A stretch of DNA of 64,000 nucleotides from Allacma fusca (GCA_947179485.1 OX359250.1:36672783-36736782); one strand, 5' to 3'. Positions 11,712 to 26,001 are shown, counted from the stretch's first letter. Notes: a model not told the origin generated them from the sequence alone. Made by a program: numbers and translations.

Positions 11712-12923
11712 AGCCCGGTAGAGTTCACCATCCGGTTCGTACCCCTCCTGTTGTGGCACTTCCGAGGCGAAGTCGTTGAGCCAGACGTGAAAATACCTCG
11801 CCTCATCATTTGTCATAACGGCTTGCCAAACTGTGTACATGATGAGGGCGAGGTACAGAGAGAAATTGATAATTTGTCCCACAAAGTACCGCACTAAATC
11901 CGGTGTGAAAACCACCTCTCTCACCGGCGATTCCGTCGGGGCTCTATTCAAGAACTTCATCACCACTCCGGAGAGATACATCCCCACGTCCGAGGCTTCC
12001 AAGCTCACGTACACAGCAATGGCCATGAGGATCCAGCTCACTGTGAGACTACACAGTGTATTCACATAGATGATATTGTCCACCGCCCGTCTGTAACATC
12101 CCTTGAGGACCGGAAGGTGCTTGTGGGAAAGTCGGACCTTCTTACGAATTAAGGAGTCAATGTAGCCAGCCACTAGTTGGAGTTGATATCGGATGCCCCA
12201 GCACAGACAGGCATAGATGGGGAGAAAGCAACAGTACAAAACCACCACGGCGTAGTTGGCTGAGTGCCTCAGTATGGTCTCAGTGCTCCAGTCCTGGCGT
12301 TGGACTCGATGCAAGGTCAAGAAAATATTCAGGACTATAATGCATACAATGAGGAAATACATGAAGCACAGGTTCTTCCTGTAGGATGGGACAATGTCAG
12401 TGGGTTCCCCGAAATTAAACCGAGTGAAATTAAGGGAGTCGTCGAAGCTTCGCAGCGTCCTCCTTAAAGAGTACCCAAAGATCCATAAGTAATCTACTAG
12501 GGCAAGGAAAGGGAGGTAGAGCACAATGTGGGTCCCATTAGTGACTAAGTTTGGGGTGATAATTCCCTGAATTATCAATTCATAGAAAATACCCCAAAAA
12601 TAGTAACACATAGTCACATTCAAGGACAAGGACAGGAGGAAGAGGAGTAGGGAGATAAATCCATAGCAGAAGGACGAGCCCCGGACTGACAGAAACCAAC
12701 TCTTGATACTCTCATTCTTTCGGCTTTTACTGGTATTGACCAGGGCATGGATGGGCACTCCATAGAGGATGAATGGGAGAAGTGCAATAAAGAAATTCCA
12801 CTTCCAATAGGAGCTCTTCCCATAGACGTGGAGCTCAATTTTTGGCTTCGTCTTATGCATATCCTTCTCAAAACTGAAATGACGAATCGCAGATCCTCTC
12901 ACACTGGCTGATACTGACCACAT
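11712..12923 (-). CDS. Gustatory-receptor-like seven-transmembrane protein, main exon
   Basis: This is the only strongly supported coding region. It probably encodes a chemosensory receptor of the arthropod gustatory receptor (Gr, 7tm_7) family, acting as a ligand-gated cation channel in the plasma membrane of sensory neurons; ligand unknown. Exon 1 gives 404 residues. Hydrophobic segments lie near residues 43-62 (a P-then-G-then-P stretch, ALLPFILYGVPI, as at Gr N termini), 83-106, 132-153, 184-204, 222-242, 288-308 and 345-368. A basic loop at 243-287 precedes segment 288-308, as in the long second cytoplasmic loop of Grs. The ATG at 12923 is the first in frame after a TAA about 65 bases upstream. 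The frame runs on to 443 codons at 11592, but a strong donor (GCT|GTAAGA) ends the exon in phase 0 after residue 404, before the expected last membrane segment and TY...QF signature. Phase-0 introns near the C terminus are typical of the family. Membrane topology is clear; the family call rests on layout, without database support. Confidence 0.72.
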
Positions 12924-13041
12924 CTCATAAGGCCATATCTCAACCCGAGTTCTCTCACATTGGCTCTTCCATTGCCCTTTATTTTAGTATTCTATACCCT
13001 GATGCTTCCTTCGAGCTAATACACTTCCAAGGGACATTACC

Positions 13042-13204
13042 CGCTTTCTCCAGGAGATTTTGTCTGGTTTCTCCAAGTGACTTTCTCTGCTTTCTCCAAA
13101 CGACTTTCTCTGCTTTCTCCAAGAGAAGGATATTTCAAAGGATTCTCCGCTTTCTCCAATTTTCTTCGCTCTCTCCAGGAGTCTTTCATCAAAATACTTT
13201 CTCT
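13042..13204. repeat. 23-bp array of the ACTTTCTCC-type motif upstream of the receptor gene
   Basis: Three adjacent 23-bp units start at 13056, 13079 and 13102, each with the form GACTTTCTCTGCTTTCTCCAA (shown over two words: GACTTTCTCTG and CTTTCTCCAA). Looser copies of GCTTTCTCC continue to 13204. The cluster lies about 120-280 bases 5' of the receptor start codon. It is either a promoter-proximal element or another local amplification of the dispersed motif; the sequence alone does not decide. Confidence 0.7.
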
Positions 13205-16093
13205 GCTGTCACTTTAATTAATATCGTAATCAATTAATTGTTTTATTAATTCCTCGCCGTTGCTAAAACAATGAGAGTTCACTCAGTCCTCCTACAGCTC
13301 TTCCTATATCCCAGTTGGACCCATCACTCCTGGAGTGTTGAAGGTTCGTGTAAAGAAGAGCTAACAGAAATAAATGTAGCTAAACCAAGCTTGTCGGAGT
13401 CACTTTGCAAACTGTCCAGCTTGTCCTTGTCAAATGAATGTCTCACGATAGAATTTGCATGAAGTACCATTTGAAAATTGACTGGATATAGTTAGTGTTT
13501 TGAAAGGACGACAAGCTAATGCTTCACGAACAAGTACAAAGAGAGTGCCAAGACAGGCAAGGGAAGTAGATGACCAGAGATAAATAGGGAGGGAGAGATC
13601 GATACGATATGAAATAAATTATTTCAAAAGTCCCTACTTGTGCACATAGGCCAGGGGTGTATGCACGGAGTTGAGGAGAAGTAGCTACTTCTAAAACCAA
13701 AATAGTTTTTCATTTGTGGAATCGATTCCTTCTCTCTAACCCTCTATCGCTCTCTCTCTCTCTCTCTCTCTCTCTATGGAGTACTAGGCCATCAGATCGA
13801 TTTGCTTTTTTTTCTTGACATGCATTTTCGTGACATGTGGCTAGTTTCGTCCGGCGTTTCAATCCCAACAAAATATGTACTTCCAACTGCTTCCCCCTTC
13901 TTTTTTCATGCATGCACAAACCTAACGAATTATACATTGTACATGGATTGTATGGAAAAGGATGGCCGGAATTACTAATGCGGGTTTGTAGTTCCTCTGT
14001 AGAAGGCATAGTTCCAGGCTCAAGGTTATGCCTTGAGGTTTCTATCTGAATCTACTCTTCCCATAACATCCCTATAGAAACAAGCGCATCAACTTATTTT
14101 AACTTGTCCCCTTTTAAAGTTCCTGAAAGGATATTTTTCTCCAATTGTATGAAGAACGTGAGCTTCCTGAAACAAAAGCAAAGGCAAAAAATCAATAGCT
14201 GCGGGATTGTAATTTACCTAATGAGTGAGGAGTTTTTGATGGAGAGAGAGAGAGAGAGAGAAAGAGAGGAGAGAGATCAGAAGGAAAACATACGAAATCA
14301 AAGAGCTGAGCAAGCTTTATGGAAATTCGTTCCTTACACCGATTCCAGATATTTATTGGGGTTTGTTGGATTTGTCTATGACCGTGAGACTGGGAACTCC
14401 CTTTTTGTTCCCCTGTTATGTTGTGAGCAAACTTGACAACTGCATGCGTTTGGAAACAATGGAAGTGAATTAAGAGGATTTTTAACCGCAAGCTCTTCCC
14501 AAATGGCTCCTGATATTTATTATTTCCCAGTGTTTTCCAGCCGTATTAGGTAGCCGGGTTGGGGTTGCCAAAGCTGACCGGGAAAGGTGTCGAGTGTGTA
14601 GACTTATGGAGGACGGAAGGACATATATGTGGGGAACACTATACTGGACCTCGAGGATTCGACAGGGAGCTTCGGAGGCTGGGAGTGTGTCGGACCTCCG
14701 GCATTAGCCCATAGGATGGGATGTGCCAGGGCCTGGCTATATGGACGGTGATGAACTAATTAATGCAAAATGTGAGTACATAGAGACTACGGACGGATTC
14801 CCCGGCATGCATATGATTTTCCTCCGCATTGGAGAAAATTGAATTCGGGTGAATTAATTTGATGTAACGTCGCTGGAGGATGACGACGCCTATGCACATA
14901 CTATTAGTTACACTCACTTTCATAGCCCCTACCCACATTTGTTTTGTTGTGGTCTGAATATGTTTTTTGGACAGAGGAGAATACATTGTACAGGCAAAAG
15001 AGGATGAGATGAATGGTTTATTTTGAGGACTGGAAGGCCTTGCCGAGAGTTGATTGCAATCGTAAATCCGGGCTATTTGTCACTCGGTCTCTTCCTAGTA
15101 ATGAAGAGTAATAGTGGTGCTTTCACTCTGTCCTCCCAGCAACTCCGCCAAAATTCCAAACTTTAATAGTGTTTCAAGCTCCCAGGAAAATTGTGTCAAC
15201 CCAAAACCCGCCCTTTTATACTCATCAACCCACACACACACAAATACAGACACACACACACACGCATCCAGTCTTTACATCCTCAAGCTCAATCTCTCAC
15301 TACATAATCATCCCCCATTTTTGTCCCTGACTCAGATTCCACCAAAGGACCGGTCCCCCCTGCCATATAATTATAAACACTTGTGTCCACCCAGTCGTAC
15401 ATACCTGGTGCCTTCTCAGATTTAGTCATCCACTCTGTACCAGGCCCTCCTTCCTAGACAAGTAGGTATCTACCTATAGGTATCTACATATGCAAGCACT
15501 TTCTATCCAAGACTTTCTCCTACTAGTGCTGAGCTTGAACTTCACCCTTCATACACGTAAATACAGGGAATCTTAGTATTTTATTTACTTCGAATGTCTT
15601 CTTGAAGAATTGTCCTCATTCGGCTTTCACTTGTCACCTTCAACGCTGTAACAACATTCGAGGACTTGTATGCACACCTGGAATTCAGCTGACACACCTT
15701 CCGATGCTAAGCCCATTTCACAAACTGGATTCCCTCTATCGCTCCTCTAATAAAGCCTCTGGCGATACATCCCTAAGCCTATTGGATTTTATCTGTATGG
15801 AATAAAATATGCATGTGTGTCAATTCTATGTGTCTATGTATGCACATGTATAATTTCAAGGGAATAAAATATGCATGGCCATTATAAATGAAGTGAGTGC
15901 TTGTGAAAATCCATATGTACAGAATTATCTACTGTGGACATGCACAAGTATGCCTATATATAACGTGTGGCTATTGATTTTGTAGAGGAGATTGATAGCA
16001 TCTTGTGGTGCACGGGCTATGGATAAAGTTAGTGTAGTTAGTCCGCTTGTAGAGAAAAAGATAGAGAAGGGAAAGAGTGTAGAAGGAGAGTAT
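13205..16093. other. No recognised gene; microsatellites
   Basis: The stretch contains (TC)n at 13750-13775, (GA)n at 14242-14275 and an interrupted (CA)n at 15230-15263. A slightly GC-richer patch near 14530-14750 encodes no recognisable protein. One ACTTTCTCC copy is at 15512. Confidence 0.5.
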
Positions 16094-16175
16094 GGAGAAA
16101 GTATCTACAGGGAGAAAGTATCTACAGGGAAAAAGTATCTACTGGGAGAAAGTATAGAGAAAGGCTGGAGAAAGT
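16094..16175. repeat. 17-bp tandem repeat built on GGAGAAAGT
   Basis: Units GGAGAAAGTATCTACAG start at 16094 and 16111, with variants at 16128 and 16145 and a last GGAGAAAGT at 16167. This is a direct example of the dispersed 9-mer forming an array. Confidence 0.95.
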
Positions 16176-19100
16176 GAGGCTCTATTAGAATAATAAAGGG
16201 GGCTATTGGAAATCCCTCCTTTGTCCATTCTGAAGGAAATTTGGTTCCAATTTTAAAATATACAGGGACTGTATTGGATGGATACTATCTCACGAATTGT
16301 GGAGTGGAATTGAAAAAATGGAGCGGGAGATATTTACTTGCAAATTCAGTGTACACAGAGCTTAGCCATTCACAAATGGAGGGATGAAAGAGCTAGGAGA
16401 AATAACAATATTTTCCCTATCCGGTCAGTAAACAGTATCAGGAATGAGATTGTAGTATCAGGCGGAGTTTCAATGGAGGAAGGGCTGAGTGCTTCCCCCC
16501 CTGAGTACATATGTAAACGTAGATGTACAGATACGGGGACTGCTTATCGTTTAAAAGCATTTGCATGACAGGCTGACAAGACATTCGGAGCATGGTAACC
16601 ATCAATAACTCGCGGGGAGACATGAGTTGCTATTAATATCCCGGGAAATGTGAGGGTATATATGTGAGAGGGAGGAGGAGGCTCCAGGGTTGGGAGCACT
16701 TGGGTGCTCTGGACCATAATTCCAGGGAATGGTCAGACTTGGGGAAAATATGGAAAAAATCCAATCAATCAAGCGCGCGGAGCAAGTGCTAATCAAATAA
16801 AGTTGAGAAAAATGTGGAGGAATGGGCAGTTGGAAGGAGTGACTTTGGGATATGTGGAGTGTGAGAAATAAAAAATAGGGAAACAGTTTCGAGATTTATT
16901 GTGAGGGCAGCTACACACACACAGTCGTTATAGGAGCGGTTATAGGAGTCCGTGCGGAAGATGGGAAACTCCATAGACCCACACACCCTGACACTTTCGA
17001 CAGACACTCAAGCCAACCTGAATGCTTGGGTAAAGTTCCTAAGTCCCACACATTCTCTTATATATATACAGCTTGACATGAGTAACAACCTCACAACTGG
17101 ACTTCATTGGTATTCTCAATGGGAAACAATAAATCTATACTGGAGATGAAATGACTTTGAAAAAAAAAACGAGGAGACCCAAAACCCTCCATGAGTTTGC
17201 CACACACACAAGTCCTTTCATTGCCATAGACATTCCTCCCTCCGTCTTACTGCAACTACTACAACTACTGCTCCTACTAGAGCTACTAAGCCTGCTGAAC
17301 ATACCACTTCCTACCACATATGCACGTCCAACCGCTCATCCTCTTCACATTGTCCTTGTTAGTCGTTATACTTGTTAGTTGGCCGTCCTCGAGTCATGTT
17401 ATAGTGTTCTGAGCAGGGCTCAAAGTCTGTCTCACACTGGGTTCTTGATAACAAACAAACAGTTTTGTCCTCTCCAAAAAGCTCCACAATCCATTTGTCA
17501 TGTCTTTAAGGAAATAGAACTAAAGGGAGAGCGAGAAAAGGATTGGCACTTAACCCAAACGAGACAGTTGGATTTTATGCATAAAACCTACAAACAAACT
17601 TATCACAGTCCTCCACTTCTCCCTCCCTCCCCAATACCCAGAATAAATCCAAATATTTCTCTCTTAGCCCACATGTCCGGCCTGGACTGAGGGACCTCTG
17701 GAGAAAGCACCCGGAGAAAGTCGGACATTAAACAACTCCCAGGACACAAGGCGAAATTCCGGCCTTAGAGGCCCAATCCTCCGCTCCTCTTACGTTTCAA
17801 GTCAAACACAATGGAAAAGAACTGCTGGATGACATACACAATTTACCCACGTCCCTACCTAAATAATCACATATGATTGTAGATACACCTACAGCCACAC
17901 ATAATCATACAGATACACCCACACACTCAAACCTATTATTATAGCCACAAATGTAAGACAAATTTTTCGAAGTAGGGAAAAGTGCAAGTTGTACGTTTCA
18001 AACCTGGGACTTACTACACATCCTTTTTAAAACCCACACGATATGTATGAGGGTGTGGCCTTAATTTGAAAAATACACACACGTACATAATTATGCATGT
18101 ATCTACATGTATCTATGTATCTATCCATGGCTCAGAAAAGTGGGAGCTGTTCTATGGCAGTACAGCAGACGGGAGTGTGTGCCTATCTCCGAGACTGCAT
18201 TAAGTGAATGATGGAGAAAGCTGGGAGACAGCAACTGTGTGAAGATTTTCTTTTGTGAGGGAAATACTTGAGGAGGAAAGGATCCCTCCAGAGACCATTC
18301 CATCAATTAGGGAGTAAATAAAAAGAATGAAATATTTAGCTGAGCGTATGCATCTACACAGGAGTGATTTAAACGTGTTCTAATATAACATGATTCCTTC
18401 CCTTGATTAAGCATTTATTATTGTCTGGGAGAAGATTTAGGGAGCAGAAGGAATGCTGGAGGAGACCCAGAGACAGATGGGCTTCAACAAGTTTTCCCCG
18501 TCCTTATTTCCCCCAGCCACTCCACCATGTTAGCTCCACACAAGGGTTCTATAGGTATATTCTACATACTTTTAGCTGCAACAGTTCCGGAAAATATTTG
18601 CATGAATTTGAATCCCAGTTCATTGAGAGGGAGCGAATTCTTTCCACATTATCATACAAATAGAGCCCTGTGTTTAATTAATTTTTCTTGACAAAATGCG
18701 AGACTTAAATGTTCCAGGACTGGGGGGGGGGGGGAAAATTTCACGTGAGAGGCTCGAAGTCACTGGGGGTATGCCTGGAATTATATGTATGTACATATAA
18801 TTACATATGAGGAGGAAGGTATCCCCTCAGCCCTGTTCCGGCAGATAAGCCTATTTGGAGTGTACTGTGTGCTCATTAAACGGGAGGGAAATGTGAGGAT
18901 GTTTTATTTACTGTGGGTTTACTCCGAACATGGATGACAGACAGAGACACACAAGTCAACATCCCCCGTTTTGAGGGAAAGAGACATTCATTATTGTTGA
19001 TTATCTTATGAATAATAGGATGGCATAAACATGAAGCAATTTGGGTTTCTCTAAGAATATCCTTTTTCTTCCCTTTCATCTTTTCCAAGGGAGTTACTTG

Positions 19101-20114
19101 AGAGCAAAATTAATGATAAGGGACTCTCGCGCAAAAGATAACAACGTTCCCATCAAAAAGGAAACGTCTGCCTGTGAGAAGATAATATTGAAAAAACAAA
19201 TCCTGTTTAATGAATTGCGAGAATATTTCGGACTCCAGTGGCTTTCCCCCTCTCGTCTCTGAATTAACGGAATCTAAATGTTTTCTGACCTCAATGGAGT
19301 TTCTTAATCACTCCTTCCTTTCCTCATGGCTCCCAAGCCTCGTTTCATCTCCACTTCCTTACATCAACGGGCTAACGAGATTTATCCCTCCCTTTGATCT
19401 CCCCTTTGAAATCTTATAAATGTTATTGTTCCAAAAAGTATTTTAAATAACTGACATCCAGTCCTTTCCCTAATGTCAAGCTCTTTAAATACCGCTCAAA
19501 TTCCAACAACTACAATCCTAAGATCCAAGGACTCAGGGAAAAGCATCAAAATAAAAAGAAATATCTACGTCAAAATAATTTCTGTGATAAATAAATTGCA
19601 AAGCTTTAAAAATGTGAATACTTTCCTTCTAAATTACTTTGAGCAAAGCCTCAGCTGGGATTTGTCCTCCAACTCCAACTACAAGGAGAGGGGGGAATTT
19701 TAAAATAATATCAAATGATGCGGACATGGGTGTACATTTAGCCGCTCCGGTGCATCCTGTAATATAATTGGGCTGGTGGAAGTGCTTGTGTGGGGAAAGT
19801 TTCGGAGAAAGTGGGATGAGGAAGCGTCAGTAAAAAGATAAATATATAGATGGACGCTCAAGTAAATCAAGTTAGACTCAAGTCATTGTTTCCTTTCGGG
19901 CCGGATGTGTGAGCAGGCTCGGGAAGTTCCAGTGACACAATGATTTGCTCTGTTGACAGTGGGGATATGGTTGGGGGTTGGGGATATAGATGGAAGTGAG
20001 ACGGAGGAAATTACAGAGGAGAAAATTTACTATAATTGCTTTAAACTTCACGTTCTTCCACATCTCGCCATCTACTCTCCGGCTCAACTGTGTACATGGC
20101 CAGGGAGAGAGAGA

Positions 20115-20159
<45 letters not shown>

Positions 20160-23100
20160 CCCCAGACTAATCAGACGGATTGGACGAGTTCAAGTTTTAG
20201 ATGGAAAGTTATTCCCCTCTCTCATTTGCCTCTCTATGGGAAGAAAAGCCATGCGGTAATATCCAAGTGGAAATGACGAATTGAAATGTATAGGTTTCAG
20301 GGATGATAGTGGGCTTGGCTTGTGTGTGAAGGTCCGTATGGAAAGAGACAAGAGAGCCCCGAAACCGACCAGAGGCTTTGGGATGGAAGCCCAAAGAGCC
20401 GGGAGCAGCTTGGTGAAAATGGTGGGTGAGATGAGAAGAAAAGTTATCGCAGATACGGAATGGTTTGTTCATGATTATGATGATGACAGGAGAGGGAAGG
20501 AGAGGGAGAATCACGATCATCATAAGGGCAACGATGATGATCATCATCATGATAATGATAATGGCGACAATGACAATTCCGAACAATGGAAAGAATGCCA
20601 GAGATGAGCTACCGTTTTCTCTCTAATCATTCCATTCCCATAATATTTGGCGGGAGGGACGAATCTTTGTTTCTATTTCAACTTCCTCTCCCACACACAC
20701 AGTCATTCAGCCCGCTCCGTCCCTGTTATTAGAGGAATTTATATCTACTTTCCCCACTTTCTCCGCTTTCTCCATTACTTACCTTCATCCTTGTCAAGTC
20801 TATTTTCCCATGGATCTCCTATGGGTGTGTAATATTCCTTGCAGTACAGTCCCGTACGCAATCATTACATTTATCCATACGAATATTTTCAAGTCCGACG
20901 CATTTGACGAAGCAAATTGAAGAATTTCGTCCAGTCGAAAGTAAATGCTTTCAATACTTCAGTCGCCCAAGTCCTCTACTCCTGCATATTGCAAATGTTT
21001 CGAATATTTCTTTCTGCTTACAATTTTTAACCCACACTTTCCCCGCTTCTCAATCTCGTTAAGGGGCGTAAGAAAAATTAATTATTTAGAAGCCAATAGT
21101 CCCAGGTTTGATATTTTACTGATAATGGTGCTGGATATTTGATTTTAAAATGTTTTTCATGAGTACTGCATTTCAGAAAATTATTTGTTTGTAAGAATTT
21201 TTTAATTCAATTTCCAGGGTTTTATTCCAGACCCAATATGAAGAATTTTACTTGGGGGGTTTTGGCCGATTCACATGTAAGGCAATTAATTATTTATTGC
21301 AGCCTCTTTTTTTAATGTGTTTTCCACTTTTGGTTTTCAAAATGCGTTTTTTCTAGTAAAATTTTGAAATGTATTTTCTGTGGGAATTTTTTTAAATGCG
21401 TTTTCTCTGAGAGCTTTTCAAAATAACATTTCTGCTGGGAGGGATTCAAAACCTTTCATTTCCTCCTACCTTCCAAAAGCACGACTAAAAGCATTTGTTT
21501 CTTATTGTTACTCAAAAATATATGTACATATATGTACATGAAATATATTAAGGCTAGAACTGCGTGGTCACATCTAGAAAATTGTAAGCTTGAAATTGAC
21601 ACATACAAGCTACACAAGTGTTAAATGCTGCTCAAGTTTTTTAAACCAGAGTGTTAAGTTTTCTGTAGGGCTGAAGTTGCTCATTGTCAGAGGAAGGGAA
21701 TGAGGACAGCCGTCATCCAACCTTCCAGTAAAAATGGAAATGCTCAGCAATATGGTAGTACAAAGGAAGCAATTTTGTGATTGCCTCTATACAGACGCAA
21801 TTTGGTCGCCAACACTGTGCATTAGAAGATACTTGGAAGAGATTTTTCATTCGGAAACATGACACATGAATCCTCTCCATTACTCAGGCTCTCCCTCTGT
21901 CCCGGCTCATACACCGAGCATAAATAATGAAATGCGGTTAAAAGCTTCTTTCCTCAAGTATAATTTCCCTGCATTAAATCCCGATTTACTGACTCACAAC
22001 AGAAACAACACGTCAGGAGATTGCTCACACCTCTTCCTTCTTCCACCTTGACGGAGGGAAAACTCACCTGAGGAGCGGGGGGAAAACACACCGAGCCTCC
22101 CCAACTTTCTCCGCTTTCTCCGCACCATCACACCTGTGTAACGGACAAATACAAACGTGCAATGCAGTCATAACAGGTCATGCGAGTGGGGAAATAATTA
22201 CGAGGACTTGGTATCTTCATATAGATAAGGAAGGCTGTTGATACATAAGGGGGGAGGGGGGGGGTTGAACGTGCAATGCGTACAATCGATGGAGCATAAT
22301 TTTTTAATGTTTCATCTCATTTTTCCCGTTCCCACTTCCCTCGCACACCAGTGACTGAGTAAGTCTGCGTCTGAGGTTGTTGGTTCCTAGTCTGGAGGCG
22401 TGAGGAATTATTACTCTCCAGACAAGATGAGACAAACACACACCTGAGGAACGACCAGAAACTTTCCTCAGCTACAGCTATAAACCATCTTGATATATAA
22501 TGCAAAAGCAATGCGGTGAGGAGGACGCATCCTACAACTTTATACGCACTGCTCTTTTCTTTCACTTACTCAAACAAATTCACTTCCTGGCACACCCACC
22601 AACGATCACACCTCCATACTTTTGTACCCGTCATCTCATGTTAACTTCCTTGTTACCTCAATCCTAGCCGGTGCAGTTTTTTTTCTCTGGGGTAGTTCGT
22701 TAACCTCATTATTTAAAGATGCAGGAAGGAGAGTGATCTTGGGAGAAAGCAAACCCATTTTAATACAAATTAGAAAATAAATTTTATAATAAAACTAATT
22801 TTATATTTCGTAATAAAATAAGTTTTTTTTTGCTTCCAATTTTTCCTTATTTTTGTCTAGTCTTTCAGTTAATTGTCACCCCAATATTTTAATTGAGTTT
22901 CAGGCATTTGGTCCGCAGATATTAAATCTAATTTCCGAGTTTTCCAGTTTCATGTCCGAAATTTCCCTCGTAATTTTCCCTAATGTTTTGCTCCCTAGAT
23001 TTTCATTGGCTTTGAGGTTATTTGAATATTCTACTGCTGCTCAATTATTTCTGGGAATCTTCCTTAAAAATGTAAAGACTTTCAGAAACTGACTGTTGCA

Positions 23101-23910
23101 AAGGATAAAAGCATTGTCCTTGTCGAGGTCTGTGGTAAGATTTAAGCCTGGAGCAAGGGAGAGATAAAGAGGTGATAATACACTCTAATCGCATTTCCAA
23201 TGTGATAACATCCAATCTCCATGCAAATTCCTCCTTTACACAATAAATAACCTCCTTTCAAGCCCCCACAAATACTCATGTGATTTTACAGGGCCCCATG
23301 AATATCTCCATTCAAATATCCTCCACCCCAAAGGTCCATCATAATTCTTGGAAAGCGTCAATTAAAAAGCCAAATCCTGGAGCTCCGAAATTGTATATAA
23401 AACGTCATGCCTGAGGGTGACAAAATATAAAATAATACGTCCAAGGAATAGGGATTCTGCTTGAGAAATTACTCAAGTTCACAAATCGTATCTACAAATT
23501 ACGTTTTGTACCCGATTAAATTAACGATTATAAGCAGCATCTCTTGGGAGATCCCTGTACAACTGAAGGAAATAATCGAGTGAGGAAAGAATGCTCTATC
23601 AGAATAGTTGATTCCCTGTCTCGATCATTCCTGACATCAGTTTTGTATAGGAGCTCACTACACTCGTTTGTAGCGATTGATTGATCGGGTGGAATGAGTG
23701 AGGCTGGGATGGCTGAAGCAATGCATCATCATTACATCATCAAATGGTAGCTACTTAAGGGAAAATTGATCTCCCATTAAATTAGTGGAGAAAGTGAAGT
23801 TTTGAAGGTTCATTGGTGGAATGCTGAATTGGAGCTATTTATGAGTCAGCCTTCGGAAGATGGTCCAAATTTTGCTCTTGCATAGGTTCATGCTCAGGTT
23901 GAAGGGATAG
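16176..23910. other. No recognised gene; 7.7 kb of simple-sequence-rich DNA
   Basis: The stretch contains a 13-G run at 18722-18734, a long (GA)n tract at 20104-20153, a GAT/CAT trinucleotide-like patch at about 20470-20572, and a G-rich run at 22249-22264. Motif copies occur at 17713, 19804, 20756, 22104 and 23787. The 108-codon frame at 20281-20607 gains its D/H-rich tail from the GAT/CAT patch and is not called as a gene. Confidence 0.5.
20104..20153. repeat. (GA)n microsatellite
   Basis: About 50 bases of nearly pure GA, interrupted once by GGGA near 20118. It creates E/R-rich open frames in the plus strand that should be ignored. Confidence 0.95.
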
Positions 23911-24000
23911 GTGAAAGCAGTGAAAGTAGTGAAAGCAGTGAAAACAGTGAAAGTAGTGAAAGCAGTGAAAGTAGTAAAAGCAAAGAAAGCATGGAAAGTG
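23911..24000. repeat. 9-bp tandem repeat (AGTGAAAGC type)
   Basis: About ten units of GTGAAAGCA/GTGAAAGTA. Read in one plus frame it gives a Ser-Ser-Glu repeat ending in a TGA shortly after. I treat it as simple sequence because no flanking coding support is seen. Confidence 0.9.
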
Positions 24001-26001
24001 TTACTTGGATGTTTTGAACCGAGAGGAAGGCCTGGGATGAAAATATGTTAATTTGTATGGGAAAACTACAAGGTAAATATTTAGTGAGAGAAATTACTAC
24101 TGGGAATAAGTTGGACTGTATTTTACAAAGGTGCACATAATACGTAAATAACGTATAAGGATCCCTGCAATTATAAGTATGTCCACCGGGGTCGTAAGTT
24201 GTGAAAAAGTTTGCTTTTACAGTGTTAATTTCTTTATTACTCCCACCTGCAGAGGAAAAGTCGGGTGAGGGAAAGTTAAGAAAAGTGTAGAAGACATTCC
24301 TTGGAAGCCGAATATATTCCCGGGTCCTTGGTTAAGGACTCAAGCGGGTCGGAAGAGTCATATTGCTCAAGAATTTGACTCCGTTTGTGAAATATAGGAA
24401 ACCATCTGGTTTCAACCCACATTTTGAATCATTTTCATCAGTCCCTCAACAAAGCTCACTTTGACTTGACATCTTGTCACACTTAACTTCACTTGAAATG
24501 ACTTTCTCCTGGCTTTTAATTTTCTCCCATCATCTGCACCAGCTACCCAAAAAGTAACTATGTCCATATATAATCAAATTGAAAGGTATGAAGGTGTGAC
24601 GCACTAAACCTCCTGCCTGTCTCTTTTTCCCCATCGTCCCTCAAAACTCACACTCACGCACGGACCCACACCATCATATACATACAAATGTGCACAAACA
24701 ACCTCCGTCGGAGAAACAAAGTCTGCGGAAACTTTTAAAGCTTCCAAACTACAGGACTTTATTGTATTCCAGCCCTGGGCACTTTATTTACATGAACACA
24801 TGACAAAATAATCAGACCAGAGCCCTCGTCATGGAAACCATCTCTCCCTTTTCTCTAAGAACTCTACTCTGTCCCTACTCTTTTCTCCCCCATCCCCATT
24901 CATGGAGCATGTAATTTCTATTTTATGGACTTTTGCTAATACAATACAGTTATTATGGGAGAAGTTCCATACTTTCAAAAAAAATTTACTCTTGGAGAAA
25001 GCATCGTTAAAGACCTTATGCAGAGATGCTCATTTCATTTGCTCCTCCTCTGGCCCATGCACAAGAGTAGGATGCAAAATAATAGGTTCCCAGTTTCGTC
25101 AAACAATTTACTCCAGATTTTAATTTGCTCTTTTTTTCTCGAAAAACGTAAAAGAAAAATGAAAATGAGGTTCTTTCTGAAATTTTTCTGAACAGTCCTA
25201 AATATTTACTATACATTTCTTTCCCCTTCATAAATATTTTGAAAAACTTACAGCTGCAATACAAAAATTTTGTTCGTACAATCCTTAAAAAATGTTGATA
25301 GTGAAATCGATAAAAATTCCTCCACTGCTTCAGGCTCCTGAACCCTGACCTGGAGTACTGACCTAGTTCGAGGAAAATTAATTCAAAAATCTGGAGTGCA
25401 ATGTTCTGCAATCATTCTCTGTTGTGTAATAATTGCAGTTTAATATCTGACATCACATGCTCAGGTGGTTCGGGAGGCAGGTGAAGAAATGGTACGATAC
25501 ACTCTGTACAGTAGGCATGGGATGAGTATCCGGAGAAAGTGCAGACACTCACATAAACAGGAATCATAAACTTGAATAAGGTGCATGGATACTTTTGAGT
25601 GCTTTTACATGCTCACAATTCTGTGAGGATGGCAGAGAAAAGGCACATGTGATTCGGGCGGATGCAGGAGGGAAAGCCTTAGGGAATGATTATAGACCTT
25701 CCCACCTTATCATCAAAGCAAAGACCAAAGGTAGGCTCCGTACTCCTGGAGTCTCTCCGGGAAAAATCACTCACATAAATATTGGAGAAAGCACAAATTC
25801 TCAAGCTGCATCCCATCAGGTGGATACAGTTTGTTTTTAGTTTGAGCCAAAAGAAAGCAGAGGAGTCTTTGATGACAATATGAACTCGTAACAGGCCTCT
25901 GATAGCTCCGCATACATATAAATTGGATTGTGCTCCCTCACTCTCTCCAGAGATCAAACAATGCTGGGCTTACATATGCATTCGTTTTTTTTCTCTCCCA
26001 G

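Noticed and set aside
20281-20607. D/H-rich acidic protein
   Set aside because: The D/H-rich tail is a GAT/CAT simple repeat, and a minus-strand frame is open over the same bases.
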